The notes beneath the pieces were generated by a model. It did not search any database. It had not been told where the DNA came from and saw nothing but the letters and a program-made list of their open reading frames with translations. A stretch of DNA of 64,000 nt, taken from the NCBI RefSeq assembly GCF_002102185.1, contig NZ_LQOW01000026.1:186001-250000 (forward strand). The letters run 5' to 3'. Shown here piece after piece: positions 26,975 through 36,432 of this stretch (position 1 is its first letter; every line of letters begins with the position of its first letter). This stretch comes from Mycobacterium fragae. GTDB lineage: Bacteria > Actinomycetota > Actinomycetes > Mycobacteriales > Mycobacteriaceae. The position numbers and the translations under genes were made by a program.

Positions 26975-29118
26975 GCGACTCGATCAAGCCGCCAGTCGCC
27001 AAACGGGTGGAGAGCCGGCGAGAGTTTCACGGCGACGTCTTCCTCGATCCGTACGAATGGCTGCGTGACAAGTCCAACCCGGAAGTGACCGCGCACCTGG
27101 AAGCCGAGAATGACTACGCCGACCGGACCACTGCCCGGCTTGAGCCGTTGCGGCAGAAGATTTTCGACGAGATCAAGGCACGGACCAAGGAAACCGACCT
27201 ATCGGTGCCGATCCGGCGCGGTGACTGGTGGTACTACGCCCGCAGCTTCGAGGGAAAGCAATATGGTGTCCAATGCCGTTGCCCGGTAACTGACCCCGAT
27301 GACTGGCATCCGCCGATCTTCGACGAGCACACCGAGATCCCCGGCGAACAGGTGCTGCTCGACGAGAACGTCGAAGCCGAGGGCCACGAGTTCTTTTCGC
27401 TGGGCGCAGCCAGTGTCAGCCCCGACGGCAATGTGCTTGCGTACTCCGTCGACGTGGTCGGCGATGAACGGTATACGTTGCGGTTCAAAGACCTACGCAC
27501 CTTCGAGCAGTACCCAGATGAGATAGTCGGCATCGGCGCGGGCGCGACCTGGGCCACCGACAACAAAACCGTCTACTACACCACGCTGGACGCGGCTTGG
27601 CGACCGGATGCGGTGTGGCGGCATCGGCTCGCCTCAGGTTTGCCGGCCGAGAAGGTGTATCACGAACCCGATGAGCGGTTCTGGCTTGCGGTGGGGCGCA
27701 CCCGCAGCGACGCGTACATACTGATCGTGTCGGGGTCGGCCATCACCTCGGAGATTCGCTACGCGGACGCTGCCGATCCGCACGCGGAATTCGCTACCGT
27801 GTTGCCCCGTCGTGACGGCGTGGAGTATTCGGTGGAACACGCGGTCGTCGGCGGCGAAGACCGATTTTTGATACTGCACAACGACGGCGCGGTGAACTTC
27901 ACGCTGGTCGAGGCTCCGGTCGGCGACCCCGCCGCGCAACGCATCCTGATCGGCCACCGGGACGACGTCCGGCTCGACGCCGTCGACGCCTTCGCCGGAC
28001 ATCTGGTGGTCAGCTACCGCCGTGAGGCGCTGCCGCGAATCCAGCTGTGGCCCATCGAGGGCGACGTCTATGGACGGCCCGAAGAGATCACTTTCGAGTC
28101 CGAGTTGATGTCAACAGGGCTGGGTGCCAACCCGAACTGGGACTCACCCAAGCTGCGGATCGGTGCGGGTTCATTTGTCACCCCCGTACAGATCTACGAC
28201 TTGGACCTGATCAGCGGCGAGCGCACACTTCTGCGTGAGCAGCCGGTGCTCGGCGACTACCGCCGCGAGGACTACGTCGAACGTCGCGATTGGGCATACG
28301 GATCCGACGGCGCCCGGATTCCGATCTCGATCGTGCACCGCGTCGACATTGAATTTCCCGCCCCGGCCCTGCTTTACGGCTACGGCGCATACGAGATTTG
28401 CGAGGACCCACGCTTCTCCATTCCCAGGCTGTCGCTGCTGGACCGCGGGATGGTTTTCGTCATCGCGCATGTCCGCGGCGGTGGCGAGATGGGCCGCCTG
28501 TGGTACGAGCACGGCAAGCTGTTGGAGAAGAAGAACACCTTCACCGACTTCGTCGCTGTCGCAAACCATCTGGTGAATTCCGGGCTGACTGGGCCAGAGC
28601 AGCTGGTGGCACAGGGTGGCAGCGCGGGCGGCTTGCTGATGGGTGCGGTCGCCAACCTGGCACCCGATCTCTTCGCCGGAATCCTGGCGCAAGTACCGTT
28701 CGTCGACCCGCTCACCACCATTTTGGATCCATCGCTGCCGCTGACCGTTACCGAGTGGGATGAATGGGGGAACCCGTTGAAAGATCGCGACGTCTACCAC
28801 TACGTGAAGTCGTATTCACCGTACGAGAACGTCGCCGCCCGAAAGTATCCACCGATTCTTGCGATGACTTCCCTCAACGACACCCGGGTGTACTACGTCG
28901 AGCCTGCGAAGTGGGTTGCGGCGTTGCGGCACAGCAAAACCGACGGTAATCCCGTGCTGTTGAAGACTCAGATGGCTGCCGGCCACGGTGGTATCAGCGG
29001 GCGCTACGAGCGCTGGAAAGAGGTGGCGTTCCAATACGCCTGGGTGTTAGCTGCTGCCGATCGCGACCACTATGGCAGCGGCCAGGTAGACGATCTCCTC
29101 AGCGGTGCGCAGGGGTAG
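26971..29118 (+). CDS. ptrB: Oligopeptidase B (S9A prolyl-oligopeptidase family), intact
   Basis: A 715-residue serine peptidase cleaving short peptides after basic residues. It has an N-terminal seven-bladed propeller (about 70-420) and a C-terminal alpha/beta-hydrolase domain. The triad is Ser551 in GGSAGG, Asp637 in SLNDTRV, and His672 in [11 protein letters not shown]. tuberculosis H37Rv annotation splits this gene into ptrBa (Rv0781) and ptrBb (Rv0782); here the reading frame is continuous and all catalytic residues are present. The ATG overlaps the purC stop. Its last 72 bp overlap the convergent DoxX-like gene. Confidence 0.95.
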   Translation: MSDSIKPPVAKRVESRREFHGDVFLDPYEWLRDKSNPEVTAHLEAENDYADRTTARLEPLRQKIFDEIKARTKETDLSVPIRRGDWWYYARSFEGKQYGVQCRCPVTDPDDWHPPIFDEHTEIPGEQVLLDENVEAEGHEFFSLGAASVSPDGNVLAYSVDVVGDERYTLRFKDLRTFEQYPDEIVGIGAGATWATDNKTVYYTTLDAAWRPDAVWRHRLASGLPAEKVYHEPDERFWLAVGRTRSDAYILIVSGSAITSEIRYADAADPHAEFATVLPRRDGVEYSVEHAVVGGEDRFLILHNDGAVNFTLVEAPVGDPAAQRILIGHRDDVRLDAVDAFAGHLVVSYRREALPRIQLWPIEGDVYGRPEEITFESELMSTGLGANPNWDSPKLRIGAGSFVTPVQIYDLDLISGERTLLREQPVLGDYRREDYVERRDWAYGSDGARIPISIVHRVDIEFPAPALLYGYGAYEICEDPRFSIPRLSLLDRGMVFVIAHVRGGGEMGRLWYEHGKLLEKKNTFTDFVAVANHLVNSGLTGPEQLVAQGGSAGGLLMGAVANLAPDLFAGILAQVPFVDPLTTILDPSLPLTVTEWDEWGNPLKDRDVYHYVKSYSPYENVAARKYPPILAMTSLNDTRVYYVEPAKWVAALRHSKTDGNPVLLKTQMAAGHGGISGRYERWKEVAFQYAWVLAAADRDHYGSGQVDDLLSGAQG

Positions 29119-29493
29119 CTGCGTCGTCATCGACTTGGGCGGATCCGGCATCCGCGCCGCGTAGACGTTGGCCGGAAACATCCCCAGCATCAATAGCAGC
29201 AGGCAAACGGCTGCCGGAGTGCGGGTGACCGGAAGCAGCAGGCCGACGGCGCCAAGGAACTCCAGTACGCCGGTGATGGTGACCAGCAGACCTCGCGCCG
29301 GCAGCTGCGGCGGCACGATCGCAATCAAGTCGCCGCGCAGCGGCGCCACGAAGTGGGCGACCGCGGTCAGGACGAACATCGCCGCCAGCCCGACGGCGAT
29401 CGCTTTGATCCAGCCGTCCACATAGTGGACGCCGAGCCAGCCGACGATCCGGGCGACGATGCTTCCCGCCACCAAGGTGATCAACGGAGCCAT
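29047..29493 (-). CDS. DoxX-like small membrane protein
   Basis: A 148-residue protein with four predicted membrane helices. The pattern around GLLVTITGVLEFLGAVGLLLP and PAAVCLLLLMLGMFPANVYAA fits DoxX/DoxD-like proteins. The ATG at 29493 is supported by GGAGG upstream; a longer reading adds nine residues without a better site. It diverges from a TetR gene across 92 bp and may be regulated by it. Function in this genome is unknown; DoxX relatives interact with thiosulphate or thiol redox systems. Confidence 0.78.
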   Translation of the reverse strand: MAPLITLVAGSIVARIVGWLGVHYVDGWIKAIAVGLAAMFVLTAVAHFVAPLRGDLIAIVPPQLPARGLLVTITGVLEFLGAVGLLLPVTRTPAAVCLLLLMLGMFPANVYAARMPDPPKSMTTQLPLRTAEEIVYLAAAIVVAIGSS

Positions 29494-29585
29494 CTCCGCC
29501 TCCAATCTAGACGATGACAAGTTTTGTACCGACCAGCGTAAGCGCGGAACTAGTCAGTGTCAAGTTAGTCCGCTATGCTGGGGTT

Positions 29586-30149
29586 ATGACTCGACCGACC
29601 TACCACCACGGCCACCTGCGGGCGGCCATCCTGACCGAGGCGGCGCGGCTGGTGGCCGAACGGGGCGCCGACCGGGTGTCACTGCGCGAGTTGGCCCGGG
29701 AGGCGGGCGTATCGCATGCCGCGCCTGCGCACCACTTCAGCGACCGGCGGGGCCTGTTCACCGCGCTGGCCGCGCAAGGGTTCGAGCTACTGGCCGCCGC
29801 GCTGAACAATGCCCGCCCCAGATTCCTCGATGCCGCGCTGGCGTACGTGCGGTTTGCCATCGACCATCCCGGCCACTACCGGGTTATGTTCGACAAGTCG
29901 CTGCTCGACGCCTCCAACCCCGACCTGGCCGCCGCCGAGGCGGCTGCCGGCGCTGAGCTTTCCCGGGGGGTGGCGTCGCTGGGCGACCGACACGCCAAAG
30001 CCGATCCCGCCGGTGCGGAGCTGGCGGCTTGGTCGCTGGTGCACGGGTTTTCGATGCTGTGGCTCAATGACGCGGTGGACGCTCGCACAAAGGCCGCCGA
30101 TCCGATGGCCAGCGTGGAGCGGATCGCGACGATGCTGTTCGACGACTGA
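29586..30149 (+). CDS. TetR family transcriptional regulator (WHG-type C-terminal domain)
   Basis: A 187-residue TetR protein. The start MTRPTYHHGHLRAAIL and the HTH SLRELAREAGVSHAAPAHHF are characteristic of the YHHG subgroup. C-terminal AAWSLVHGFSMLWL fits the WHG ligand domain. It is divergent from the DoxX-like gene, and its TGA is immediately adjacent to the EmrB stop on the other strand, the two forming TGATCA. In the 92-bp divergent region CAAGTT occurs twice (29519-29524 and 29571-29576), which may be part of its operator. Targets are presumably DoxX and/or EmrB. Confidence 0.85.
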   Translation: MTRPTYHHGHLRAAILTEAARLVAERGADRVSLRELAREAGVSHAAPAHHFSDRRGLFTALAAQGFELLAAALNNARPRFLDAALAYVRFAIDHPGHYRVMFDKSLLDASNPDLAAAEAAAGAELSRGVASLGDRHAKADPAGAELAAWSLVHGFSMLWLNDAVDARTKAADPMASVERIATMLFDD

Positions 30150-31745
30150 TCAGGCAATCATTGGCGGCTGGTCGGCCGCAACCGGTCTCTTGGGCAGAAA
30201 CGCCGCCGGGATGACCGCCAACATCGCCAGCACAGCAGCCACCACAAACACCGCGGTGTAAGCGTGTGACAAGTCGTGCAAAACGTTACTCATGAAGTCG
30301 GGGGGGAGGGCCCGCCCGGGATATGGCGTCGGGGCAGGCACCACCCCATGTCGCGCAGCGCCCTGTTGCAGCATCGCGAGTTTGTTTGCCGCGGAGATGT
30401 TTTTGCTGTGATTGAACTCGTTGGTCAGGATTACCGACATCAATGCCGAGCTGATCGCCCCGGCCACTTGGAGATTGACGTTGATCAGCGCCGAACCCCG
30501 CGCGATCTGATGCCGAGCCAGCGACTGCACCGCGGCCGCCGCCAGCGGCATCGTCGTGCAACCCAGGCCCATGCCCATCAACACCAGCCCCACCAGCAGA
30601 ACCGGTAAGTAGCTCGCCTGGGTCCAGACGCCGTATCCAAAGGTGGCCATACCCGCGGCGATCAGGCTGACGCCGACGAGCACGATCTTGTCCGGACCAC
30701 GCCTGTCCAACAACGTACCGGCAATCGGCATGGCCACCATTGCGCCGAGCCGCTCGGGCATCATATGGATCCCGGACTGCAGCGGCGTTTGATGCAGCAG
30801 CTGTTGAAAACAGCTCGGGATAAGCAGCCCAGCGCCGAAAAGCGCTGCCGCGGAAAGCAACATCGCCATGTTGGCGGCGGTGACTTCCCGGTTCTTGAAC
30901 AGCCGCAGGTCGATCAGTGGGTGGTCTGCACGGTACAACGCGTGCAACACGAACGCGGTGATCAGCACCAGACCGATGGCTGCCGGCATCCACACATGGC
31001 GGTCGGCCACCGTGCCGCGGCCGGGTATGGATGACACGCCGTACAGCAACGTCGCCAGGCCGGGCGAGAGCAGCAGCATGCCGACGAAGTCGAATGCCTC
31101 CGACGGTGTCCCACGATCCCGGGGGAAGACGATCGCCGCCAGGATGAATGCGGTTACGCCGATCGGCAGATTGATCCGGAAGATCCACTCCCAGCTGTAA
31201 GTATCGATCAGCCAGCCGCCCAGAATCGGCCCGCAGACCGGGCCGAGCAGCATCGGTATCCCCAGCACCGCCATCAGCCGGCCGATCCGTTTCGGACCTG
31301 CCTCGCGGGTCAGGATCGTGAACGCAAGCGGCATCAGCATGCCGCCGCCGAGGCCCTGCACCACCCGAAATGCGATGAGAAGCGTAATATTTGGCGCCAT
31401 CGCGCATAGCAACGAGCCGGCGGTGAACGCCAGCAGTGAGCCCATGAACAGCCGCTTGGTGCCGAATCGGTCGGCCGCCCAACCGGCCAGTGGGATCACG
31501 GTGGCCAGCGCGAGCGTGTAGCCGGTCATCGTCCAGGCGACGACGGCCTGAGTGGACGCGAACTCGGCGATGAAGGTGCGCTGGGCGACACCCACAACCG
31601 TGCTGTCCATGATCGCCATCACCATGGCAAGGACGGCCACGCCGGCTATCCGGAGCAGGCGGGCGTCGAGCGTGTCCGGATAGGTCGATTCGTCGTCGGT
31701 CACCCGCTGCTCCCGGCGGTACGGGGTATCCACGTGATCGACCAC
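30150..31745 (-). CDS. emrB: MFS multidrug efflux transporter (EmrB/QacA, Rv0783c-like)
   Basis: A 531-residue DHA2-family transporter with 14 expected membrane helices. Helix 1 has the DHA2 pattern MAIMDSTVVGVAQ, and RFGTKRLFMGS is motif A after helix 2. It corresponds to Rv0783c (EmrB), in the same place after ptrB. The proposed ATG lies 71 bp from the divergent glutathione peroxidase. Drug or lipid export by proton antiport is inferred from family. Confidence 0.9.
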   Translation of the reverse strand: MVDHVDTPYRREQRVTDDESTYPDTLDARLLRIAGVAVLAMVMAIMDSTVVGVAQRTFIAEFASTQAVVAWTMTGYTLALATVIPLAGWAADRFGTKRLFMGSLLAFTAGSLLCAMAPNITLLIAFRVVQGLGGGMLMPLAFTILTREAGPKRIGRLMAVLGIPMLLGPVCGPILGGWLIDTYSWEWIFRINLPIGVTAFILAAIVFPRDRGTPSEAFDFVGMLLLSPGLATLLYGVSSIPGRGTVADRHVWMPAAIGLVLITAFVLHALYRADHPLIDLRLFKNREVTAANMAMLLSAAALFGAGLLIPSCFQQLLHQTPLQSGIHMMPERLGAMVAMPIAGTLLDRRGPDKIVLVGVSLIAAGMATFGYGVWTQASYLPVLLVGLVLMGMGLGCTTMPLAAAAVQSLARHQIARGSALINVNLQVAGAISSALMSVILTNEFNHSKNISAANKLAMLQQGAARHGVVPAPTPYPGRALPPDFMSNVLHDLSHAYTAVFVVAAVLAMLAVIPAAFLPKRPVAADQPPMIA

Positions 31746-31816
31746 GGGATCAGCCTAAACGACAAACTAGATAGCCCATTGAGCTACTTTGCCCTGGGCA
31801 AGTAACGTCTGGGGTC

Positions 31817-32305
31817 ATGACCGTGACCGAAATCGCGTTGACCACCCTCGATGGCCGTCCGATGTCGCTGGCCGATTACGGCGATCGCGCCGTGCTGGTC
31901 GTCAACGTGGCCTCCAAATGCGGGCTGACACCGCAGTACAGTGCGCTGGAAAAGCTTGCCCGGAACTACGCCGAGCGCGGGCTGACGGTGCTCGGAGTTC
32001 CGTGCAACCAGTTCATGGGTCAGGAGCCCGGCACCGCCGAAGAGATCCAGAACTTCTGTTCCACGACCTATGGTGTGACGTTTCCACTGTTAGCCAAGAC
32101 CGAGGTCAACGGGCCGGGCCGGCATCCGCTGTATGCGGAACTGACCAAGACACCCGACGCGGGCGGACAGGCCGGCGACGTGCAATGGAACTTCGAGAAG
32201 TTTTTGATCGCCCCTGGTGGAACAGTGGTCAACCGGTTTCGCCCCCGAACGGTGCCCGACGCGCCCGAGGTCATCGCCGCGATCGAGGCCGTGTTGCCGA
32301 ATTAG
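31817..32305 (+). CDS. Glutathione peroxidase-family thiol peroxidase (BsaA-like)
   Basis: A 162-residue GPx-fold peroxidase. The peroxidatic residue is Cys35 in ASKCGLTPQY (cysteine, not selenocysteine), Cys63 is in GVPCNQF and Cys81 in FCSTTYG is the likely resolving cysteine. WNFEKFL completes the active site. As mycobacteria lack glutathione, thioredoxin is the likely reductant, as for Cys-GPx enzymes with a resolving Cys. The ATG opens MTVTEIALTTLDG. An inverted repeat follows the gene. Confidence 0.9.
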   Translation: MTVTEIALTTLDGRPMSLADYGDRAVLVVNVASKCGLTPQYSALEKLARNYAERGLTVLGVPCNQFMGQEPGTAEEIQNFCSTTYGVTFPLLAKTEVNGPGRHPLYAELTKTPDAGGQAGDVQWNFEKFLIAPGGTVVNRFRPRTVPDAPEVIAAIEAVLPN

Positions 32306-32327
32306 CTGGTCGCAACGACCGGCTCGA

Positions 32328-32369
32328 TGCCTGGTGTCTGCATGGATGTCACCATTTGGACACCTGGCA
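32328..32369. terminator. Inverted repeat after the peroxidase gene
   Basis: Arms TGCCTGGTGTC (32328-32338) and GACACCTGGCA (32359-32369) match with one mispair around a 20-bp centre. It stands between the peroxidase stop and the next GTG. It lacks a T-tract, so it may equally be an operator for the following gene. Confidence 0.4.
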
Positions 32370-32385
32370 TCGTCAAAATTGTGGT

Positions 32386-33090
32386 GTGTCTGGGAAATTG
32401 ATCGTCTCGGTCTCCGAGATCGGTGAACGCACCCTCGCCGACGTCGACGCCTTCTGCGCGGAGATGGACGCCAGGGCGGTGCCGGTGTCGTTGCTGGTGG
32501 CGCCGCGCCTCAAAGGCGGCTACCGGCTTGACCGTGATCCGCGCACCATCGAGTGGTTGGCTGACCGCCGCGCCGGTGGTGACGCCATCGTGCTGCACGG
32601 CTACGACCAGGCCGCCACCAAAAAGCGCCGCGGCGAGTTCGCGGCCCTGCCGGCGCATGAGGCCAATCTGCGGCTGATGGCCGCCGACCGCGTGCTCGAG
32701 CACGTCGGACTGCGCACCCGGCTGTTCGCGGCACCGCGCTGGAATGTCTCGCACGGCACAGTCAAGGCATTGCCGCGCAATGGTTTTCGACTGCTGGCCG
32801 ACCTGCACGGAATCACCGACTTGGTCCGGGACACCACTGTGCGTGCCCGGGTGTTGGGCATCGGCGAAGGCTTCCTGTCCGAGCCGTGGTGGTGCCGGAT
32901 GCTGGTGCTCTCGGCCGAACGCGTCGCCCGACGTGGTGGCATCGTCCGGGTCGCGGTGGCAGCCCATCATCTGCGTAAGCCTGGGCCGCTACAAGCGATG
33001 CTGGACGCGGTCGACCTCGCGCAGATGCATGGCTGCACACCGACCGTCTACCAGTGGCGGGCCGATCACGCGGTGCTCGACGCCGCCTGA
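32386..33090 (+). CDS. DUF2334-like polysaccharide-deacetylase-fold protein (Rv0784-like)
   Basis: A 234-residue protein starting at GTG 32386 with MSGKLIVSVSEIGERTLADV. The pattern VPVSLLVAPRLKGGY followed by GGDAIVLHGYDQ resembles DUF2334 proteins of the glycoside hydrolase/deacetylase superfamily, where Asp and His residues bind metal. It corresponds to Rv0784. The reading frame is open far upstream, across the peroxidase gene, but that part is shadow. No signal peptide is seen, so a cytoplasmic role is likely. Enzymatic activity is unproven for the family member. Confidence 0.78.
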   Translation: MSGKLIVSVSEIGERTLADVDAFCAEMDARAVPVSLLVAPRLKGGYRLDRDPRTIEWLADRRAGGDAIVLHGYDQAATKKRRGEFAALPAHEANLRLMAADRVLEHVGLRTRLFAAPRWNVSHGTVKALPRNGFRLLADLHGITDLVRDTTVRARVLGIGEGFLSEPWWCRMLVLSAERVARRGGIVRVAVAAHHLRKPGPLQAMLDAVDLAQMHGCTPTVYQWRADHAVLDAA

Positions 33091-33117
33091 TCACTGAGGT
33101 CGCTACTGTGTAGCGCC

Positions 33118-34770
33118 ATGAGTGATACCCGAGCTGATGTCATCGTCGTCGGGGCGGGCCTGGCCGGCCTGGTGGCCGCCTGCGAGGTGGTGGACCGCGG
33201 TCTGCGGGTGCTGATCGTCGATCAGGAGAACAGCGCGAACTTCGGGGGGCAGGCCTTCTGGTCGTTCGGCGGGTTGTTCTTCGTCGACAGCCCCGAACAG
33301 CGCCGCCTGGGTATCCGGGACAGTCATGAGCTCGCCCTTCAGGATTGGTTGGGTACCGCGGCGTTTGACCGGCCCGAGGACTACTGGCCGAAGCAATGGG
33401 CCCATGCCTACGTCGATTTCGCGGCGGGCGAGAAACGAAGTTGGCTGCGGTCCCGAGGCCTGCGAATCTTTCCTCTGGTGGGTTGGGCCGAGCGCGGAGG
33501 TTATGACGCGCGCGGGCACGGCAATTCGGTGCCCCGGTTTCACATCACGTGGGGCACAGGGCCGGCGTTGGTGGATATTTTCGCGCGCCGGCTGCTGGGC
33601 CGGTCGACGGTGCATTTCGCGCACCGCCACCGGGTGGACGAGCTGATCGTCGAGGGCGAGGCGGTGACCGGGGTTCGGGGTAGCGTGCTGGAGCCTTCGG
33701 AGGAACCGCGCGGTGTGCCGTCGTCCCGGAAAGTGGTGGCGGAGTTCGAGTTCCACGCACCGGCGGTAGTCGTCACCAGCGGTGGTATCGGCGGCAACCA
33801 TGACATGGTGCGGGCCAACTGGCCTCAGCGGATGGGCCGGGTCCCGGAGCAACTGCTCAGCGGGGTTCCGGCCCACGTCGACGGGCGGATGATAGGTATC
33901 GCCGAGAAGGCCGGCGCCCGGGTGATCAACCGCGACCGGATGTGGCATTACACGGAGGGCATCACCAACTATGACCCTGTCTGGCCGCGGCATGGCATCC
34001 GGATCATTCCGGGGCCGTCTTCACTGTGGCTGGACGCCAACGGCAAGCGCCTGCCGGCGCCGCTGTATCCGGGCTTCGACACGCTCGGCACGCTGGAGTA
34101 CATCGCCAGGTCGGGCCAGGACTACACCTGGTTCGTGTTGAACGCCAAGATCATTGAGAAGGAATTCGCGTTGTCCGGCCAGGAACAGAACCCTGATCTG
34201 ACCGGCCGCAGTGTGCGTGAGTTGCTGCGCAATCGGGCGCGGTCGGGTGCACCGAGCCCGGTACAGGCGTTCGTCGATCGTGGCGTCGACTTCGTCAGCG
34301 CCGACTCGTTGCGCGAGTTGGTGTCCGCGATGAACAAGGCGCCCGGTGTGCTGCCACTGGACTACGCGACGGTGGCAGAGGAGGTCACCGCCCGCGACCG
34401 CGAAGTGGCCAACCGCTTCACCAAGGACAGCCAGATCACGGCGATCCGCGCTGCCCGCGGCTACCTGGGTGACCGACTCGGCCGAGTGGTGGCCCCGCAC
34501 CGTCTGGCGGATCCCAAAGCGGGCCCGATGATCGCTGTCAAGTTACACATCCTGACACGAAAGACGTTGGGCGGGTTGGAGACTGACTTGGACTCACGCG
34601 TGCTGAAGGCCGATGGCACCCCGTTTGACGGGCTCTATGCCGCCGGCGAGGTGGCCGGTTTCGGCGGCGGCGGGGTACATGGTTACCGGGCCCTGGAGGG
34701 GACCTTCCTGGGCGGATGCATCTTCTCCGGTCGCGCCGCCGGCCGCGGCGCCGCCGGCGACATCGCCTAG
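33118..34770 (+). CDS. FAD-binding dehydrogenase, KstD/fumarate-reductase-like (Rv0785-like)
   Basis: A 550-residue flavoprotein. The N-terminal Rossmann motif is DVIVVGAGLAGLVAACEV, with GGQAFWSFGG following and the C-terminal FAD motif GLYAAGEVAGFGGGGVHGY. It belongs with flavocytochrome c/3-ketosteroid dehydrogenase-like enzymes and corresponds to Rv0785. It follows the DUF2334 gene by 27 bp on the same strand. The natural substrate, perhaps a steroid or fatty acyl compound, is not determined by the sequence. Confidence 0.88.
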   Translation: MSDTRADVIVVGAGLAGLVAACEVVDRGLRVLIVDQENSANFGGQAFWSFGGLFFVDSPEQRRLGIRDSHELALQDWLGTAAFDRPEDYWPKQWAHAYVDFAAGEKRSWLRSRGLRIFPLVGWAERGGYDARGHGNSVPRFHITWGTGPALVDIFARRLLGRSTVHFAHRHRVDELIVEGEAVTGVRGSVLEPSEEPRGVPSSRKVVAEFEFHAPAVVVTSGGIGGNHDMVRANWPQRMGRVPEQLLSGVPAHVDGRMIGIAEKAGARVINRDRMWHYTEGITNYDPVWPRHGIRIIPGPSSLWLDANGKRLPAPLYPGFDTLGTLEYIARSGQDYTWFVLNAKIIEKEFALSGQEQNPDLTGRSVRELLRNRARSGAPSPVQAFVDRGVDFVSADSLRELVSAMNKAPGVLPLDYATVAEEVTARDREVANRFTKDSQITAIRAARGYLGDRLGRVVAPHRLADPKAGPMIAVKLHILTRKTLGGLETDLDSRVLKADGTPFDGLYAAGEVAGFGGGGVHGYRALEGTFLGGCIFSGRAAGRGAAGDIA

Positions 34771-34784
34771 TTCGGCTCCCGCGG

Positions 34785-35423
34785 TCAGAAGGTGACCGCG
34801 CTTTCTTCGGGCAGCACTTGGAAGTCGGTGTCGGTCATCTCGCTGAGCCGGCCGTAATAGATACCGCGGGCATCGGGAGCGATGATGCCCTGGTGGATGG
34901 GCACGGCGCGGGCCGGCGCCACCGCCCGCAAGTAGTCGACTGCCTCGGAGATCTTCATCCAGGGCGCCGCCGCGGGAGTGGCCAACACGTCCACCGGTTC
35001 GTCCGGGACAAACAGCGCGTCGCCGGGATGCATGAACCGCGCCGCATGGTCGCCGTCACCCACCAGGTACGAGATGTTATCCACCACTGGGATTTCCGGG
35101 TGGATGACGGCGTGACGGCCGCCCAGCGCGCGGATGGTCAGTTCGCCGACCGACAGCTCGTCGCCGACTTGCACCGGCCGGCAGGGTTCACCGAGTTGAG
35201 CGGCCGTCTGCGGGTCCGCATAGAGCGCAGCGTCCGGATTGGCCTCGCGTAGCGCGGGCAGTCGCGCCTGGTCCACGTGATCGGGGTGCTGATGGGTGAT
35301 CATGATCGCGGACAGGCCGGCGATGCCCTCAAAACCGTGCGAGAAATTTCCCGGGTCGAACAAGACGGTGGTGTGGCCGAAGTCGGCGAGTAGACAGGAA
35401 TGGCCGAAATGCGTGAGTTGCAT
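34785..35423 (-). CDS. Metallo-beta-lactamase-fold hydrolase (Rv0786c-like)
   Basis: A 212-residue metal-dependent hydrolase of the UlaG/YtnP-like group. The metal motif HQHPDHVD is at about residues 44-51 and further ligands lie in RHAVIHPE and FMHPGDALF. The ATG at 35423 opens MQLTHFGHSCLL, the canonical family start; longer readings pass into the divergent gene. It corresponds to Rv0786c and its 3' end lies 14 bp from the convergent flavoprotein gene. Substrate unknown. Confidence 0.85.
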   Translation of the reverse strand: MQLTHFGHSCLLADFGHTTVLFDPGNFSHGFEGIAGLSAIMITHQHPDHVDQARLPALREANPDAALYADPQTAAQLGEPCRPVQVGDELSVGELTIRALGGRHAVIHPEIPVVDNISYLVGDGDHAARFMHPGDALFVPDEPVDVLATPAAAPWMKISEAVDYLRAVAPARAVPIHQGIIAPDARGIYYGRLSEMTDTDFQVLPEESAVTF

Positions 35424-35455
35424 GTCTACGATTGTGCGCTCAGGGGGTACCTGCA

Positions 35456-36130
35456 ATGCGCGTAGTCCTGGCCACGATGTTGGTAGCAAGCGGCCTGGTG
35501 GCCGCGCGGGTGTCGGCGGTCGTCGCTCACGCCGATCCCGAGACCTGCCCGCCGGTATGCGACCGGATCCCGGACACGGCATGGATCGCCCCGTCGGCAA
35601 TACCGCTGAACTCGACGTACCGCTGGCCGTCGTTGGCGGGGGCGGCGGTGCCGATGACCGGGACGACGTCACCGCGGTTCCGGTTCGAGGAGGTGTGTGC
35701 CGCCCCGGCGTTCGCCCAGGACACTCGCAACTCCGCGGTCGCGTCCCGCGCGACGGTGGCCAATCCGCAGGGACAATGGCAGCTGCAGGCCCAAATCCTG
35801 CACTGGCGCGGCGACACCTGGCTCGGCGGCCAGCTCGCATCCTCAGTTTTCAATGCTGCCGTCGCCGCCCTGCGCGGTTGCCAGCGCGGGGCGCCGGCCC
35901 AGTCCCCGTCGGTCACCACTGACGAGCCCAATCGGCTGGCCGCGGTGATCAGCGGCCCGGTGGTCATGCACACCTACCTGGTCTCGCACCCGCAGAGCAG
36001 CACACTCAGCGAACTGACACTGTGGTCGTCGGGGCCTCCCTCGGTGCCGTGGCCGGTGATCTCCGACTCCGGAGTCCTGGACGCAATGACGGGACCGGTA
36101 TGTGCGGCCTACATCGCCTCGTGTCCGTAA
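35456..36130 (+). CDS. Exported protein of unknown function
   Basis: A 224-residue protein with a Sec-type signal peptide: MRVVLATMLVASGLVAARV, then a likely cleavage after VVAHA near residue 25. The mature part has a CPPVC motif and other cysteines (GCQRG, GPVCAAYIASCP), suggesting disulphides. The ATG at 35456 follows a GGGGG stretch. It sits where Rv0787 lies in M. tuberculosis, but I cannot confirm homology. It precedes purS by 62 bp on the same strand. Confidence 0.72.
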   Translation: MRVVLATMLVASGLVAARVSAVVAHADPETCPPVCDRIPDTAWIAPSAIPLNSTYRWPSLAGAAVPMTGTTSPRFRFEEVCAAPAFAQDTRNSAVASRATVANPQGQWQLQAQILHWRGDTWLGGQLASSVFNAAVAALRGCQRGAPAQSPSVTTDEPNRLAAVISGPVVMHTYLVSHPQSSTLSELTLWSSGPPSVPWPVISDSGVLDAMTGPVCAAYIASCP

Positions 36131-36192
36131 GGCGACCTGGTCCGCTATCGGTAGAGTTGGCGCCGAAGCAGCAGATCACAGGAGGAGCGCCG

Positions 36193-36432
36193 GTGGCCCG
36201 GGTGGTAGTGCATGTGATGCCCAAGGCCGAGATTCTCGACCCGCAGGGTCAGGCGATTGTCGGCGCACTGAGTCGGCTAGGGCATGCCGGCGTCTCAGAT
36301 GTACGGCAGGGCAAGCGTTTTGAGCTCGAAGTAGACGACAGTGTCGACGATTCTCAGCTTGCCGAGATCGCCGAATCTTTGTTGGCCAACACCGTGATCG
36401 AAGACTGGACCGTGAGCCGGGAACCGCAGTGA
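36193..36432 (+). CDS. purS: FGAM synthase subunit PurS
   Basis: A 79-residue small subunit of formylglycinamidine ribonucleotide synthase. It bridges PurL and PurQ and helps channel ammonia. The GTG at 36193 is preceded by a strong AGGAGGAG site. The sequence [20 protein letters not shown] and the later [11 protein letters not shown] segment are typical. It overlaps purQ by 4 bp (GTGA). Its large partner purL is 17 kb away in this window. Confidence 0.95.
   Translation: MARVVVHVMPKAEILDPQGQAIVGALSRLGHAGVSDVRQGKRFELEVDDSVDDSQLAEIAESLLANTVIEDWTVSREPQ

Noticed and set aside
33103-33993. Antisense frame across the KstD-like gene
   Set aside because: His/Pro/Arg-rich shadow without motifs; the flavoprotein on the other strand is complete.
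34785-35840. Extended 351-residue version of the metallo-beta-lactamase-fold protein
   Set aside because: The N-terminal addition is a shadow of the divergent exported-protein gene; the family begins at MQLTHFGHS.
35456-36192. A purine riboswitch or leader before purS
   Set aside because: The gap before purS is only 62 bp, and no conserved aptamer-like core or terminator/antiterminator pair is seen. Actinobacterial pur genes are not known to me to use this.
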